This document shows, one piece after another, positions 53,778 to 63,826 of a DNA stretch of 64,000 nt; position 1 is the stretch's first letter, and each line of letters starts with the position of its first letter. Source of the DNA: Allorhizobium pseudoryzae (lineage in GTDB: Bacteria > Pseudomonadota > Alphaproteobacteria > Rhizobiales > Rhizobiaceae). The stretch is from contig NZ_CP049241.1 of assembly GCF_011046245.1 (NCBI RefSeq), positions 2,744,001-2,808,000 of the forward strand, given 5' to 3'. Both the position numbers and the translations under genes were made by a program. The notes under the pieces were generated by a model, which had not been told where the DNA came from, ran no database searches, and saw nothing but the letters and a program-made list of their open reading frames with translations.

Positions 53778-54473
53778 ATGGACGCCCGGGAAATGAAAAT
53801 CAAGGCGGCCGAGGCGGCCCTCGCGCATGTCGAAGATGGGATGCGGCTCGGCATCGGCACCGGTTCGACGGCCGAGGAGTTCGTGCGGCTTTTGGCGGAA
53901 AAGGTGGCGGACGGGCTGAAGGTCGAGGGGGTTCCGACCTCCGAGCGCACCGCACGGCTCTGCCTCGAACTCGGCGTTCCATTGAAGTCGCTCGACGAAT
54001 TGCCGGAACTCGACCTGGCGATCGACGGCGCCGATGAGGTGGATTCCGGACTTCGTCTGATCAAGGGTGGCGGTGGCGCGCTGTTGCGCGAAAAGATCGT
54101 AGCCTCGGCATCGGCCCGCATGATCGTCATTGCCGACGAGAGCAAGGTCGTGGAAACGCTTGGCAAATTCCCGCTGCCGATCGAGATCAACCCCTTCGGA
54201 ATGGCGACCACGCGGATCGCCATCGAGAAGCTGGCCGCAAGGCTTGGTCTGTCGGGGGAACTCAAGCTGCGCAAGTCCGGCGACGGGGTGTTCACCACCG
54301 ATGGCGGGCACCAGATCTACGACGCATTTTTTGGCCGTATTCCTGATGCAGAGGCGTTAGCGAGCCAACTCAATTCCATTCCCGGCGTCGTCGAACACGG
54401 GCTGTTCATCAACATGGCGTCTTTTGCGATCATTGCCGGACCGGCGGGTGCGCGGACGCTGAAGGCGAATTAA
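53778..54473 (+). CDS. rpiA: Ribose-5-phosphate isomerase A
   Basis: A 231-residue enzyme of the pentose phosphate pathway interconverting ribose 5-phosphate and ribulose 5-phosphate. [16 protein letters not shown] is the phosphate-binding loop, [13 protein letters not shown] and [16 protein letters not shown] the active-site blocks, and [10 protein letters not shown] closes the fold. The ATG at 53778 ([14 protein letters not shown]) has GGGAG upstream; a longer frame from 53667 is not credible. It is followed 18 bases later by the DUF2059 gene. Confidence 0.95.
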   Translation: MDAREMKIKAAEAALAHVEDGMRLGIGTGSTAEEFVRLLAEKVADGLKVEGVPTSERTARLCLELGVPLKSLDELPELDLAIDGADEVDSGLRLIKGGGGALLREKIVASASARMIVIADESKVVETLGKFPLPIEINPFGMATTRIAIEKLAARLGLSGELKLRKSGDGVFTTDGGHQIYDAFFGRIPDAEALASQLNSIPGVVEHGLFINMASFAIIAGPAGARTLKAN

Positions 54474-54491
54474 AACAGGAGCATTGAAACC

Positions 54492-55055
54492 ATGATCAGA
54501 CAAGCGGTTCTCGGCCGTGTCGCCGCGCTCGCAATCCTTCTTTCGGGCGCCGCCTACGGTGCGTCTGCCGGTGCTCAGGATCTGACGCCCGAGCATCTGA
54601 AGGCGGCTCGCGACGTGATCACCGCGCTCAATGCGACCACCCGTTACGATGCCATCCTGCCGAACCTCGCCGAGCGGCTGAAGAACGAATATACGCTCGC
54701 TTCGCCGAACTATGTCGACCAGATCAACAAGACGGTCGATGCGGAGGCTCTTGCTCTGGCACCGCGCCGCGCCGATCTGGAAAAGGAAGTGGCTGCAACC
54801 TTCGCCCGTTCCTTCACCGAGGCCGAGCTGAAGCAGATCGCCGCTTTCTACAGCTCGGATGTCGGCAAGAAGTACCTGCAGACGCTGCCGCTGATCCAGC
54901 GCGAATCCGTCAAGGCCGCCGAAATCTGGGCGAACGGGATTTCGCGTGACCTCACCACCAACAGCGGCGCAAAGCTGCGCAGCGTGATGGATGCGACTGC
55001 CGTCCAGCCGCCGGTTGCCGATGTCGGCGGTCAGGCTCCGGCTGCCAAGCCCTGA
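54492..55055 (+). CDS. DUF2059 exported protein
   Basis: A 187-residue protein with a signal peptide (about 1-28, ASAGAQ). The body has ERLKNEYTLASPNYVDQINK and FARSFTEAELKQIAAFYSSD with VGKKYL, the DUF2059 pattern of helical proteins in alphaproteobacteria. AACAGGAGC precedes the ATG. It is probably co-transcribed with rpiA and precedes gor, a gene order that I recall as frequent in rhizobia. Function unknown. Confidence 0.88.
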   Translation: MIRQAVLGRVAALAILLSGAAYGASAGAQDLTPEHLKAARDVITALNATTRYDAILPNLAERLKNEYTLASPNYVDQINKTVDAEALALAPRRADLEKEVAATFARSFTEAELKQIAAFYSSDVGKKYLQTLPLIQRESVKAAEIWANGISRDLTTNSGAKLRSVMDATAVQPPVADVGGQAPAAKP

Positions 55056-55194
55056 CGGCATCGTCGTCAAATCAGAATTATGCATGATCAGCCCGGCTCG
55101 TCCGGGCTTTTCAATGGGCGGTCGCACGTCCTATATGCGGGGGGCGAGGCTTGAAGGCCTCGGCCTTCGAACCGCTGATGCAAGGAGCTTGCCC

Positions 55195-56586
55195 ATGACC
55201 GCCTATGATTATGATCTGTTCGTGATTGGCGGGGGCTCCGGCGGCGTGCGCTCTGCGCGGCTGGCTGCATCCATGGGCAAAAAGGTGGCGATCGCCGAAG
55301 AATACCGGTTCGGCGGAACCTGCGTCATCCGCGGCTGCGTGCCGAAGAAGCTTTTCGTCTACGCCTCCCAGTATCACGAGCACTTCGAGGATGCCGCCGG
55401 CTATGGCTGGACCGTCGGCGAAAGCCGGTTCGACTGGCAGGCGCTGGTGGCCGCCAAGGACAAGGAGATCGCTCGCCTGGAGGGTCTCTATCGCCGCGGC
55501 CTGGAAAATGCCGGCGCCGAGCTGCTCGATAGCCGCGCGGTCCTCGTTGGCCCGCACGAGATCCGCCTGCTTGCAACCGACAAGGTGGTGACCGCCGAGA
55601 CGATCATCATTGCCACCGGTGGCACGGCCAATCCGCATGCCTCCCTGCCGGGGCACGAGCTGTGCATCACCTCCAACGAGGCCTTTCATCTCGACAATCT
55701 GCCCACATCGATCCTGATTGCCGGCGGCGGCTACATCGCGGTGGAATTCGCCAATATCTTCCACGGGCTTGGCGTGGACACGACGCTGATCTATCGCGGC
55801 AAGGAAATCCTCTCCCGCTTCGACATCGACATGCGCCAGGGGCTGCACAAGGCGATGGTGGAGAAGGGGATCCGCATCGTGTTGACCGATGTCATCGAGG
55901 AAGTGACGAAATCGCCGGCCGGTGGGCTGACCGCCCGCACCAAGGCCGGCGCGACGATTGCTGCCGACCAGGTGATGCTGGCGCTTGGCCGCGACCCGAA
56001 TACGGCAGGGCTGGGGCTCGAAACAGCCGGCGTCGAAACCGATCATCGCGGCGCCGTGGTGGTTGACGCCTATTCGCGCACCAATGTGCCGCACATCTTT
56101 GCGCTGGGGGACGTGACGGACCGCGTGCAGCTGACGCCGGTCGCGATCCATGAGGCCATGTGCTTCATCGAGACCGTCTACAAGAACAATCCGACCGCAC
56201 CGGACCATGATCTGATTGCGACGGCCGTCTTCTCGCAGCCGGAGATCGGTACCGTCGGCCTGTCGGAAGAAGAGGCCTGCGCGAAGTTCGACGAGATCGA
56301 GGTCTACCGGGCAGAGTTCCGTCCGATGAAGGCGACGCTTTCCGGCCGGGCGGAAAAGATGATCATGAAACTGATCGTGAACGCCGCCGACCGCAAGGTG
56401 GTGGGCGCGCATATTCTCGGCCACGATGCCGGCGAGATGGCCCAGCTTCTCGGCGTTTCCCTGAAGGCCGGCGTGACGAAGGACGATTTCGACCGGACGA
56501 TGGCCGTGCATCCGACGGCAGCTGAAGAGCTGGTGACGATGTACAAGCCGAGCTACCGCGTGAAGGGCGGTGAGCGGATCGGTTGA
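55195..56586 (+). CDS. gor: Glutathione-disulfide reductase
   Basis: A 463-residue FAD enzyme reducing oxidised glutathione with NADPH. DLFVIGGGSGGVRSARLAA is the FAD fold, GGTCVIRGCVPKK the redox disulfide (Cys43 and Cys48), and GGGYIAVEFANIFHGLGVD the second nucleotide fold, with Arg in TLIYRGKEILSRFD favouring NADPH. The C-terminal dimer motif has AVHPTAAEELVTM with the catalytic His. The ATG at 55195 follows AAGGAG. The length is normal. A terminator follows. Confidence 0.96.
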   Translation: MTAYDYDLFVIGGGSGGVRSARLAASMGKKVAIAEEYRFGGTCVIRGCVPKKLFVYASQYHEHFEDAAGYGWTVGESRFDWQALVAAKDKEIARLEGLYRRGLENAGAELLDSRAVLVGPHEIRLLATDKVVTAETIIIATGGTANPHASLPGHELCITSNEAFHLDNLPTSILIAGGGYIAVEFANIFHGLGVDTTLIYRGKEILSRFDIDMRQGLHKAMVEKGIRIVLTDVIEEVTKSPAGGLTARTKAGATIAADQVMLALGRDPNTAGLGLETAGVETDHRGAVVVDAYSRTNVPHIFALGDVTDRVQLTPVAIHEAMCFIETVYKNNPTAPDHDLIATAVFSQPEIGTVGLSEEEACAKFDEIEVYRAEFRPMKATLSGRAEKMIMKLIVNAADRKVVGAHILGHDAGEMAQLLGVSLKAGVTKDDFDRTMAVHPTAAEELVTMYKPSYRVKGGERIG

Positions 56587-56617
56587 CGGGCTGTCTTCCG
56601 AAGAGGAATGCGACCAT

Positions 56618-56651
56618 GACAAGGGGGCCGGCGAAAACCGGCCCCTTTGTC
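56618..56651. terminator. Bidirectional terminator after gor
   Basis: GACAAGGGGGCCGG (56618-56631) and CCGGCCCCTTTGTC (56638-56651) pair over 14 positions with one wobble. It lies between gor and the convergent TadG-like gene. Confidence 0.75.
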
Positions 56652-56675
56652 CATTCTGGCGGACCGACCTGGTGG

Positions 56676-57962
56676 TCAGCCGGTCAGTCGCGGTGCGCTG
56701 ATCACCTTGCGGAACAGGGCCTGCATGGCCTCCGTGATGCCTTCGCTTGGCGACACTTCGAAGTAGTAGCCAGGCGAGGCGCAGGCTTCCATGTTGCTGG
56801 CAATCTTGCTGTCGAAGGGCTTGATCCAGTTCTTCCACCAGCTGTCGTTCGGCAGTTCCAGATAGGTGGTGTAGAGAACGGCGATCTTGACGCCCTTGTC
56901 CTTGATGGCCTGGCAATAGCGCGGCTGCAGCGGCTCCTGGCAGCGGGTGCTGCCGCTCAGTTTTTCGGTGCAGGCGGTATTGCCATAGTCGCCGACGCCA
57001 TCGGAGACGAAGAACAGCACCTTCTGCCGGTCGGAGCTGGTAAAGCCGGTGCCGCCGGTGCCGATCTTGTCCTTGATCTTGGTGAGGGCTGAGCCGAAAT
57101 CTGTCAACTGGTTGCCCAGATAGTTGTTCTGCTTCGTCGTCATCAGATCGACGGCATCCGTTGCCGTGCGCACCCTGGCCATGTCGCTGCTCATCGCAAC
57201 GATCTCGGTCAGGCCGGCGGTGTCGGCCGTCGGGCCGAAGGTATAGACCCCCATGCGGTATTGGTTGGTGACGCGGGAATATTCGGTCGCATCATGCGTC
57301 AGGGCCTGTGTCGCCTCGCGCACCACGTCGATGCGCATCTGTGCCCCGACACTCTTGGCAACGGCGTAGTAGTTCTGGCTGGCATCGACGGTGGTGTGGC
57401 AGGCGAAGGCGCAGGCATCCGGCGTGTTCTTCTGCATCAGGGCGATATCGGCCTGGGTTGCCGCCAGCCCCATCGAGGGGGTGTTGTCCAGCAGCATGTA
57501 GAAATCGACGAAGGCATTCGTCTGGTAGGTGGCCGTGGCGGTTCCGGAAACGGTAACCGCGTCCTTGCCGAAGATGTTCATGAATGACGTCGGCACGCGC
57601 GCCGTGAAGTCTAGCTTCGAGGTCATCTCGTTGCCGACACGCAGAATCCGGATCTCTGTCGAGAGAATGCGGTCGCGCAAGGCTTCCGGCACCTGGGCGA
57701 GAAAGAGCTTTTCGGCATCGGCATCGGCGATGGCGATTTCTCCGTCGGAGGTCATTGCAAGGGCGGCCGCAACGCCTGCCGATTTTTCCGCCAGAGCACC
57801 GACGGCCGCGGCGTCCGCCGCATTCATCAGCATCTCCTTCTGCTCGAAGGCATAATCTAAATCGACGGCCATGCCGGCGGCGCCGATCAGGGGGACGACC
57901 AGCAATGCCGTCATCATGCCGAAGTTTCCTGAGCGGTCGCGTAAAAGGCTTGTGAATATCAT
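56676..57962 (-). CDS. TadG-like pilus assembly protein with vWA domain
   Basis: A 428-residue protein from the ATG at 57962. An N-terminal TadE/TadG helix (GNFGMMTALLVVPLIGAAGMAVDLDYA) resembles prepilin-like membrane anchors of Flp/Tad systems; the region after it has the DAAAVGAL pattern typical of TadG. A von Willebrand A domain follows from about residue 155 with the metal-site motif LLDNTPSMG (Asp-x-Thr-x-Ser, a MIDAS variant) and LFFVSDGVGDYG near 310. Its partners (other tad genes) are not in the window. An ATG 21 bases earlier is an alternative start. Confidence 0.88.
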   Translation of the reverse strand: MIFTSLLRDRSGNFGMMTALLVVPLIGAAGMAVDLDYAFEQKEMLMNAADAAAVGALAEKSAGVAAALAMTSDGEIAIADADAEKLFLAQVPEALRDRILSTEIRILRVGNEMTSKLDFTARVPTSFMNIFGKDAVTVSGTATATYQTNAFVDFYMLLDNTPSMGLAATQADIALMQKNTPDACAFACHTTVDASQNYYAVAKSVGAQMRIDVVREATQALTHDATEYSRVTNQYRMGVYTFGPTADTAGLTEIVAMSSDMARVRTATDAVDLMTTKQNNYLGNQLTDFGSALTKIKDKIGTGGTGFTSSDRQKVLFFVSDGVGDYGNTACTEKLSGSTRCQEPLQPRYCQAIKDKGVKIAVLYTTYLELPNDSWWKNWIKPFDSKIASNMEACASPGYYFEVSPSEGITEAMQALFRKVISAPRLTG

Positions 57963-58223
57963 GGCAGACACCAAACAGAACATGATTGACCCGGAGGCGC
58001 TGCGTCATGCAGGCGTTCGGCGGTCTCATTCCGCCCCTTAAGTCCGCGAAGTTAGGTGCAAAGCCTCAGGAAACCGCTAAAAACTACAGTCAATTTTTGC
58101 TTGCGGGACTCGCTCAGATGCCGACGAAGGCTTGGCCTATGCAAACGGGTGCTGAAAGAGTATAAGCCGCGCCATCTCAAGCAATCCCGGCCCGACCGGC
58201 TCTATGAACGACGGAATACGGAC

Positions 58224-59597
58224 ATGGCACAGAACTGGACCCCGAACACCTGGCGGCAGAAGCCCATTCAGCAGGTGCCGGATTATCCGGATGCGGACGC
58301 ACTGGCAGCGACCGAGGCGCAACTCGCCACCTTTCCGCCTCTGGTGTTTGCCGGTGAAGCCCGCCGGCTGAAGAAGAGCCTGGCGCAGGTGGCCGAAGGC
58401 AACGGCTTCCTGCTGCAGGGCGGCGATTGCGCCGAGAGCTTCATGGAGCATGGCGCCGACACGATCCGCGACTTCTTCCGTGCCTTCCTGCAGATGGCCG
58501 TCGTGCTGACGTTCGGCGCCCAGCAGCCGGTCGTCAAGGTCGGCCGCATTGCCGGCCAGTTCGCCAAGCCGCGCTCCTCCAACATCGAAAAACAGGGTGA
58601 GGTGGAGCTGCCGAGCTATCGCGGCGACATCATCAACGGCATCGAATTCAATCCGGAATCCCGCATTCCGAACCCGGAACGCCAGCTGATGGCCTACCGC
58701 CAGTCGGCGGCGACGCTGAACCTTCTGCGCGCCTTTGCGATGGGTGGTTACGCCAACCTGGAAAACGTCCATCAGTGGATGCTGGGGTTCGTCAAGGATT
58801 CACCGCAGGGCGAGCGCTACCGCAAGCTTGCCGACCGGATCTCCGAAACCATGGACTTCATGAAGGCCGTGGGCATCACATCTGACAACAATCCGGCTCT
58901 GCGCGAGACCGACTTCTTCACCAGCCACGAGGCGCTGCTTCTGGGCTATGAGGAAGCGCTGACGCGCGTCGATTCGACCTCCGGCGACTGGTACGCCACG
59001 TCCGGCCACATGATCTGGATCGGCGACCGCACGCGACAGGCGGACCATGCGCATGTGGAATTCTGCCGCGGCATCAAGAACCCGATCGGCCTGAAATGCG
59101 GCCCCTCGCTGCAGGCGGACGATTTGCTGCGCCTCATCGACACCCTGAACCCGGCCAACGAGGCCGGCCGCCTGACGCTGATCTGCCGGTTCGGTCACGA
59201 CAAGGTCGCCGATCACCTGCCGCGCCTCATCCGCGCCGTGGAGCGCGAAGGCCGCAAGGTCGTCTGGTCCTGCGACCCGATGCATGGCAACACGATCACG
59301 CTCAACAACTACAAGACCCGTCCCTTCGATCGCATCCTGTCGGAAGTCGAAAGCTTCTTCCAGATCCACCGCGCCGAAGGGTCGCATCCGGGCGGCATTC
59401 ATGTGGAAATGACGGGCAAGGACGTGACCGAATGCACCGGCGGCGCACGCGCGGTGACGGCGGGTGATCTGCAGGACCGCTATCATACGCATTGCGATCC
59501 GCGGTTGAATGCTGACCAGGCGCTGGAACTGGCTTTCCTGCTGGCCGAGCGCATGAAGAGCGGTCGTGATGAAAAGCGGATGGTGGCGCACGGCTGA
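58224..59597 (+). CDS. aroG: 3-Deoxy-7-phosphoheptulonate synthase, class II
   Basis: A 457-residue plant-type DAHP synthase catalysing the first shikimate-pathway step. Family segments: [92 protein letters not shown] and [15 protein letters not shown], carrying the Cys, His, Glu and Asp metal ligands. The ATG at 58224 begins [10 protein letters not shown]. Feedback control by aromatic amino acids cannot be seen in the sequence. Confidence 0.96.
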   Translation: MAQNWTPNTWRQKPIQQVPDYPDADALAATEAQLATFPPLVFAGEARRLKKSLAQVAEGNGFLLQGGDCAESFMEHGADTIRDFFRAFLQMAVVLTFGAQQPVVKVGRIAGQFAKPRSSNIEKQGEVELPSYRGDIINGIEFNPESRIPNPERQLMAYRQSAATLNLLRAFAMGGYANLENVHQWMLGFVKDSPQGERYRKLADRISETMDFMKAVGITSDNNPALRETDFFTSHEALLLGYEEALTRVDSTSGDWYATSGHMIWIGDRTRQADHAHVEFCRGIKNPIGLKCGPSLQADDLLRLIDTLNPANEAGRLTLICRFGHDKVADHLPRLIRAVEREGRKVVWSCDPMHGNTITLNNYKTRPFDRILSEVESFFQIHRAEGSHPGGIHVEMTGKDVTECTGGARAVTAGDLQDRYHTHCDPRLNADQALELAFLLAERMKSGRDEKRMVAHG

Positions 59598-59621
59598 GGC
59601 CGCGGCGAGCAGAAGCGTCTG

Positions 59622-59755
59622 AAAAATAAGAAAGGCCGGCATTGGGGGGATATGCCGGCCTTTCCATTTCCCCGTCCGACGTGCTGAAGGGATGACGGGT
59701 AGCTTTTGTGCCGAGCCAGCGGGAGGAGACTGTTTCGGCACCCGTATTTTCTTAT
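59622..59755 (-). ncRNA. Candidate anti-Shine-Dalgarno sRNA (alpha-r14-like)
   Basis: A 134-base minus-strand unit with promoter and terminator but no protein. The first hairpin has arms GTGCCGA (59741-59735) and TCGGCAC (59714-59708), an inner CAG/CTG stem, and a loop reading TCTCCTCCCG, exposing CUCCUCCC, complementary to Shine-Dalgarno sequences. A second weak hairpin precedes the perfect terminator stem at 59664-59630, followed by T-rich sequence. This architecture (sigma-70 promoter, stem-loops with CCUCCUCCC-type loops, about 115-135 bases) recalls the rhizobial alpha-r14 sRNA family, which represses translation of transporters and other genes. It is a structural match, not a sequence alignment. 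Confidence 0.6.
59630..59667. terminator. Bidirectional terminator shared by aroG and the antisense transcript
   Basis: GAAAGGCCGGCAT (59630-59642) and ATGCCGGCCTTTC (59652-59664) form a perfect 13-pair stem. In the plus direction a short T run follows. In the minus direction CTTATTTTTC follows, a proper intrinsic terminator for the candidate sRNA. Confidence 0.85.
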
Positions 59756-59760
59756 CTGCG

Positions 59761-59788
59761 AATATAATCACAGGTTGCGGTTAACAAG
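59761..59788 (-). promoter_or_regulatory. Sigma-70-like promoter of the candidate sRNA
   Basis: On the minus strand CTTGTT (59788-59783) and TATATT (59766-59761) are separated by 16 bases. The rhizobial consensus is CTTGAC and CTATAT about 17 apart. An A seven to eight bases downstream (59755) is the likely start point. Confidence 0.5.
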
Positions 59789-59954
59789 GCGTTAATGCGC
59801 GATGGAAGATTTTGTCGCAATTTTTTGGTGTTGATCGCGGACCGCGTTGATGCTCGCTCAATACTCTTGATCGTTGTCATGAACAGAATGCGTTTGCGCT
59901 TTCGGGCGTCGGCGGCAAGACTGTCGCCGGTTCAACGTTCTGAAGGATGAGACG

Positions 59955-60350
59955 ATGCGGAAGGGGCACTGCCTTTGTGGCGCGATCAGGCTGACGGTGC
60001 GCGGCGAGACAGGGCCTGTGATTGCCTGTCACTGCTCGCAATGCCGGCGCCAGACGGGTCTTTATTTCGCCAGCGCCGATGTCCAGCGCGCCGATCTCAC
60101 CATTGAGGGGGAAGAGTTCGTTTCGTGGTATCAGGCGAGCGACATGGCGGCGCGCGGCTTCTGCAGCCGTTGCGGCTCTGCGCTGTTCTGGTCGGCCAAC
60201 GGATCGGCGAAGATCTCCGTGATGGCCGGTCTCTTTGATCAGCCGTCCGGGCTGCGGATGGACCATCACATCTATTGCAAGGACAAGGGCGACTTCTACG
60301 ACATCGCCGATGGTCTGCCGCAGTATGAGACCTATCCGCAGTCCGGGTGA
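59955..60350 (+). CDS. GFA family zinc-binding protein
   Basis: A 131-residue protein of the glutathione-dependent formaldehyde-activating enzyme family. Zinc ligands are in KGHCLCGAIRLTV (CxC), CHCSQCRRQTG and GFCSRCGSALFW. The central LTIEGEEFVSWYQAS block and YCKDKGDFYDI at the end fit GFA-like proteins. Many members lack the formaldehyde role, so activity is uncertain. GAAGGATGAG precedes the ATG. Confidence 0.9.
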   Translation: MRKGHCLCGAIRLTVRGETGPVIACHCSQCRRQTGLYFASADVQRADLTIEGEEFVSWYQASDMAARGFCSRCGSALFWSANGSAKISVMAGLFDQPSGLRMDHHIYCKDKGDFYDIADGLPQYETYPQSG

Positions 60351-60447
60351 GGCGCATGCGTCTCGCATCTGCCGTCTTCTGTGCCGTCGCAAAAATTTCG
60401 CTGGGTGCGACGTTGCTCAGGCTCAAGGCGCACGCTAAATCAGTCTC

Positions 60448-62121
60448 ATGACCCAAGCCATTGCCCAGACCCTTCGCATCGCCCTTGCGCAACTCAACCC
60501 CACTGTCGGCGATGTTGCCGGCAATCTGGCTCTGGCGCGCGACGCGCGCAAGGCGGCGGCCGAGAAGGGGGCGGACCTCGTCGTCTTTACCGAGCTTTTC
60601 CTTTCCGGTTATCCGCCGGAAGATCTCGTTCTGAAGCCGGCGTTCCTGAAATCCTGCTGGCGGGCGCTGGAAGCGCTGGTGGAGGATAGCAAGGACGGCG
60701 GGCCGGGGATCATCATTGGCTTGCCACGCCAGAGCGACAAGGGCCGCCACAATTCCGCGGCGATCATCGACGGCGGCAAGATCCTCTCGCTGCGCGACAA
60801 GATCGACCTGCCGAACTACGGCGAATTCGACGAGAAGCGCGTTTTCGACGAAGGCGAGATGCCGGGGCCAGTGAACTTTCGAGGCGTGCGGATCGGTGTG
60901 CCGATCTGCGAGGAGATCTGGAACGAACTCGGCGTCTGCGAGACGCTGGCCGAAAGCGGCGCCGAACTGCTGATCGTGCCGAACGGCTCGCCCTATCATC
61001 GCGGCAAGGTGGATGTGCGCCATCAGGTGGCGCTGCGCCAGGTGATCGAAAGCGGGCTGCCGCTGATCTTCGTCAACCAGCTCGGCGGTCAGGACGAACT
61101 GGTCTTCGACGGCGGAAGTTTCGGTTTCAACGCCGACAAGACGCTGGCCTTCCAGATGCCGGAATTCGAAACGGCTCTTTCGATCACCGAATGGCAACGG
61201 CAGGGCGAGACGTTCGTCTGCTCGACCGGCCCGTTTGCAACGATCCCTGAAGGCGAGGAGGCGGATTACCGGGCCTGCCTGCTCGGTTTCCGCGACTATG
61301 TGAACAAGAACGGGTTCAAGAGTGTCGTGCTGGGGCTCTCCGGCGGCATCGATTCGGCAATCTGCGCGGCGATCGCCGTCGATGCGCTGGGCGCCGAGCG
61401 GGTGCGCACCGTGATGCTGCCCTATCGGTACACCTCCGAGGACAGTTTCAAGGATGCGGCCGATTGCGCCAACGCGCTCGGCTGCCGGTATGACATCGTG
61501 CCGATCGTCGAGCCGGTGGAAGGTTTTCTTTCAGCGCTCTCCGATATGTTCGAGGGCACCGAAGAGGGCATCACGGAAGAAAACCTGCAGAGCCGCACGC
61601 GCGGCACGATCCTGATGGCGATTTCCAACAAGTTCGGCGCCATGGTGGTGACGACCGGCAACAAATCGGAAATGTCGGTGGGGTATGCGACGCTCTACGG
61701 CGACATGAACGGTGGCTTCAACCCGATCAAGGACCTCTACAAGATGCAGGTCTATGCCATCTCCGAATGGCGCAACCGGCATGTGCCGCCGGGCGCGCTG
61801 GGGCCGGGCGGCGAGGTGATCCCGCAGAACATCCTCTCCAAGGCGCCCTCCGCAGAGCTTCGGCCGAACCAGACCGACCAGGATTCGCTGCCGCCCTATC
61901 CGGTGCTCGATGACATCCTGGAATGCCTGGTCGAGGGCGAGATGGCGATCGAGGACATTCTGGCGCGCGGCCATGATGCAGCGACCGTGCACCGCGTCGA
62001 ACATCTTCTCTATCTCGCCGAATACAAGCGCCGCCAGTCGGCGCCGGGCGTGAAGATCACCAAGAAAAATTTCGGCCGCGACCGGCGCTATCCGATCACC
62101 AACCGGTTCCGGGATCGGTAA
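60448..62121 (+). CDS. nadE: Glutamine-dependent NAD+ synthase
   Basis: A 557-residue two-domain enzyme. The N-terminal nitrilase-type glutaminase has the Glu in FTELFLSGYPPEDL, Lys in LRDKIDLPNYGEFDEKRVF and Cys in GVPICEEIWN. The C-terminal synthetase has the PP-loop VVLGLSGGIDSAICAAIAV and the later ATTGNKSEMSVGYATLYGD-like segment (TGNKSEMSVGYATL). It converts deamido-NAD to NAD with ATP and glutamine in the cytoplasm. Normal length. A RIME-like repeat follows. Confidence 0.96.
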   Translation: MTQAIAQTLRIALAQLNPTVGDVAGNLALARDARKAAAEKGADLVVFTELFLSGYPPEDLVLKPAFLKSCWRALEALVEDSKDGGPGIIIGLPRQSDKGRHNSAAIIDGGKILSLRDKIDLPNYGEFDEKRVFDEGEMPGPVNFRGVRIGVPICEEIWNELGVCETLAESGAELLIVPNGSPYHRGKVDVRHQVALRQVIESGLPLIFVNQLGGQDELVFDGGSFGFNADKTLAFQMPEFETALSITEWQRQGETFVCSTGPFATIPEGEEADYRACLLGFRDYVNKNGFKSVVLGLSGGIDSAICAAIAVDALGAERVRTVMLPYRYTSEDSFKDAADCANALGCRYDIVPIVEPVEGFLSALSDMFEGTEEGITEENLQSRTRGTILMAISNKFGAMVVTTGNKSEMSVGYATLYGDMNGGFNPIKDLYKMQVYAISEWRNRHVPPGALGPGGEVIPQNILSKAPSAELRPNQTDQDSLPPYPVLDDILECLVEGEMAIEDILARGHDAATVHRVEHLLYLAEYKRRQSAPGVKITKKNFGRDRRYPITNRFRDR

Positions 62122-62141
62122 TTCAGCCTCTGCAGGGATTG

Positions 62142-62261
62142 GCCCTCACCCTGCCTCCGCTTTGCTCGGCAGACCTTCCCACAAGGGGAGAGGAGGCAAC
62201 GAGCGTTGCGGCATATGCCTTCTCCCCGTGGGGAGAAGGTGCCCGAAGGGCGGATGAGGGT
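62142..62261. repeat. RIME-like mosaic element with inverted ends
   Basis: The element begins GCCCTCACCCTGCCTCCG and ends GGCGGATGAGGGTGAG, so its ends are inverted copies. Two internal palindromes are present: CTTCCCACAAGGGGAG, and CTTCTCCCC paired with GGGGAGAAG around 62219-62237. This matches the composite rhizobial intergenic elements and is related to 43459-43512. Confidence 0.7.
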
Positions 62262-62288
62262 GAGCGTGCCACGGGCGGAAGGACAGTC

Positions 62289-63823
<1,535 letters not shown>

Positions 63824-63826
63824 GGA

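Noticed and set aside
55111..56916. Minus-strand 601-codon frame opposite gor
   Set aside because: Gor is complete on the plus strand with all its motifs; the antisense product has none.
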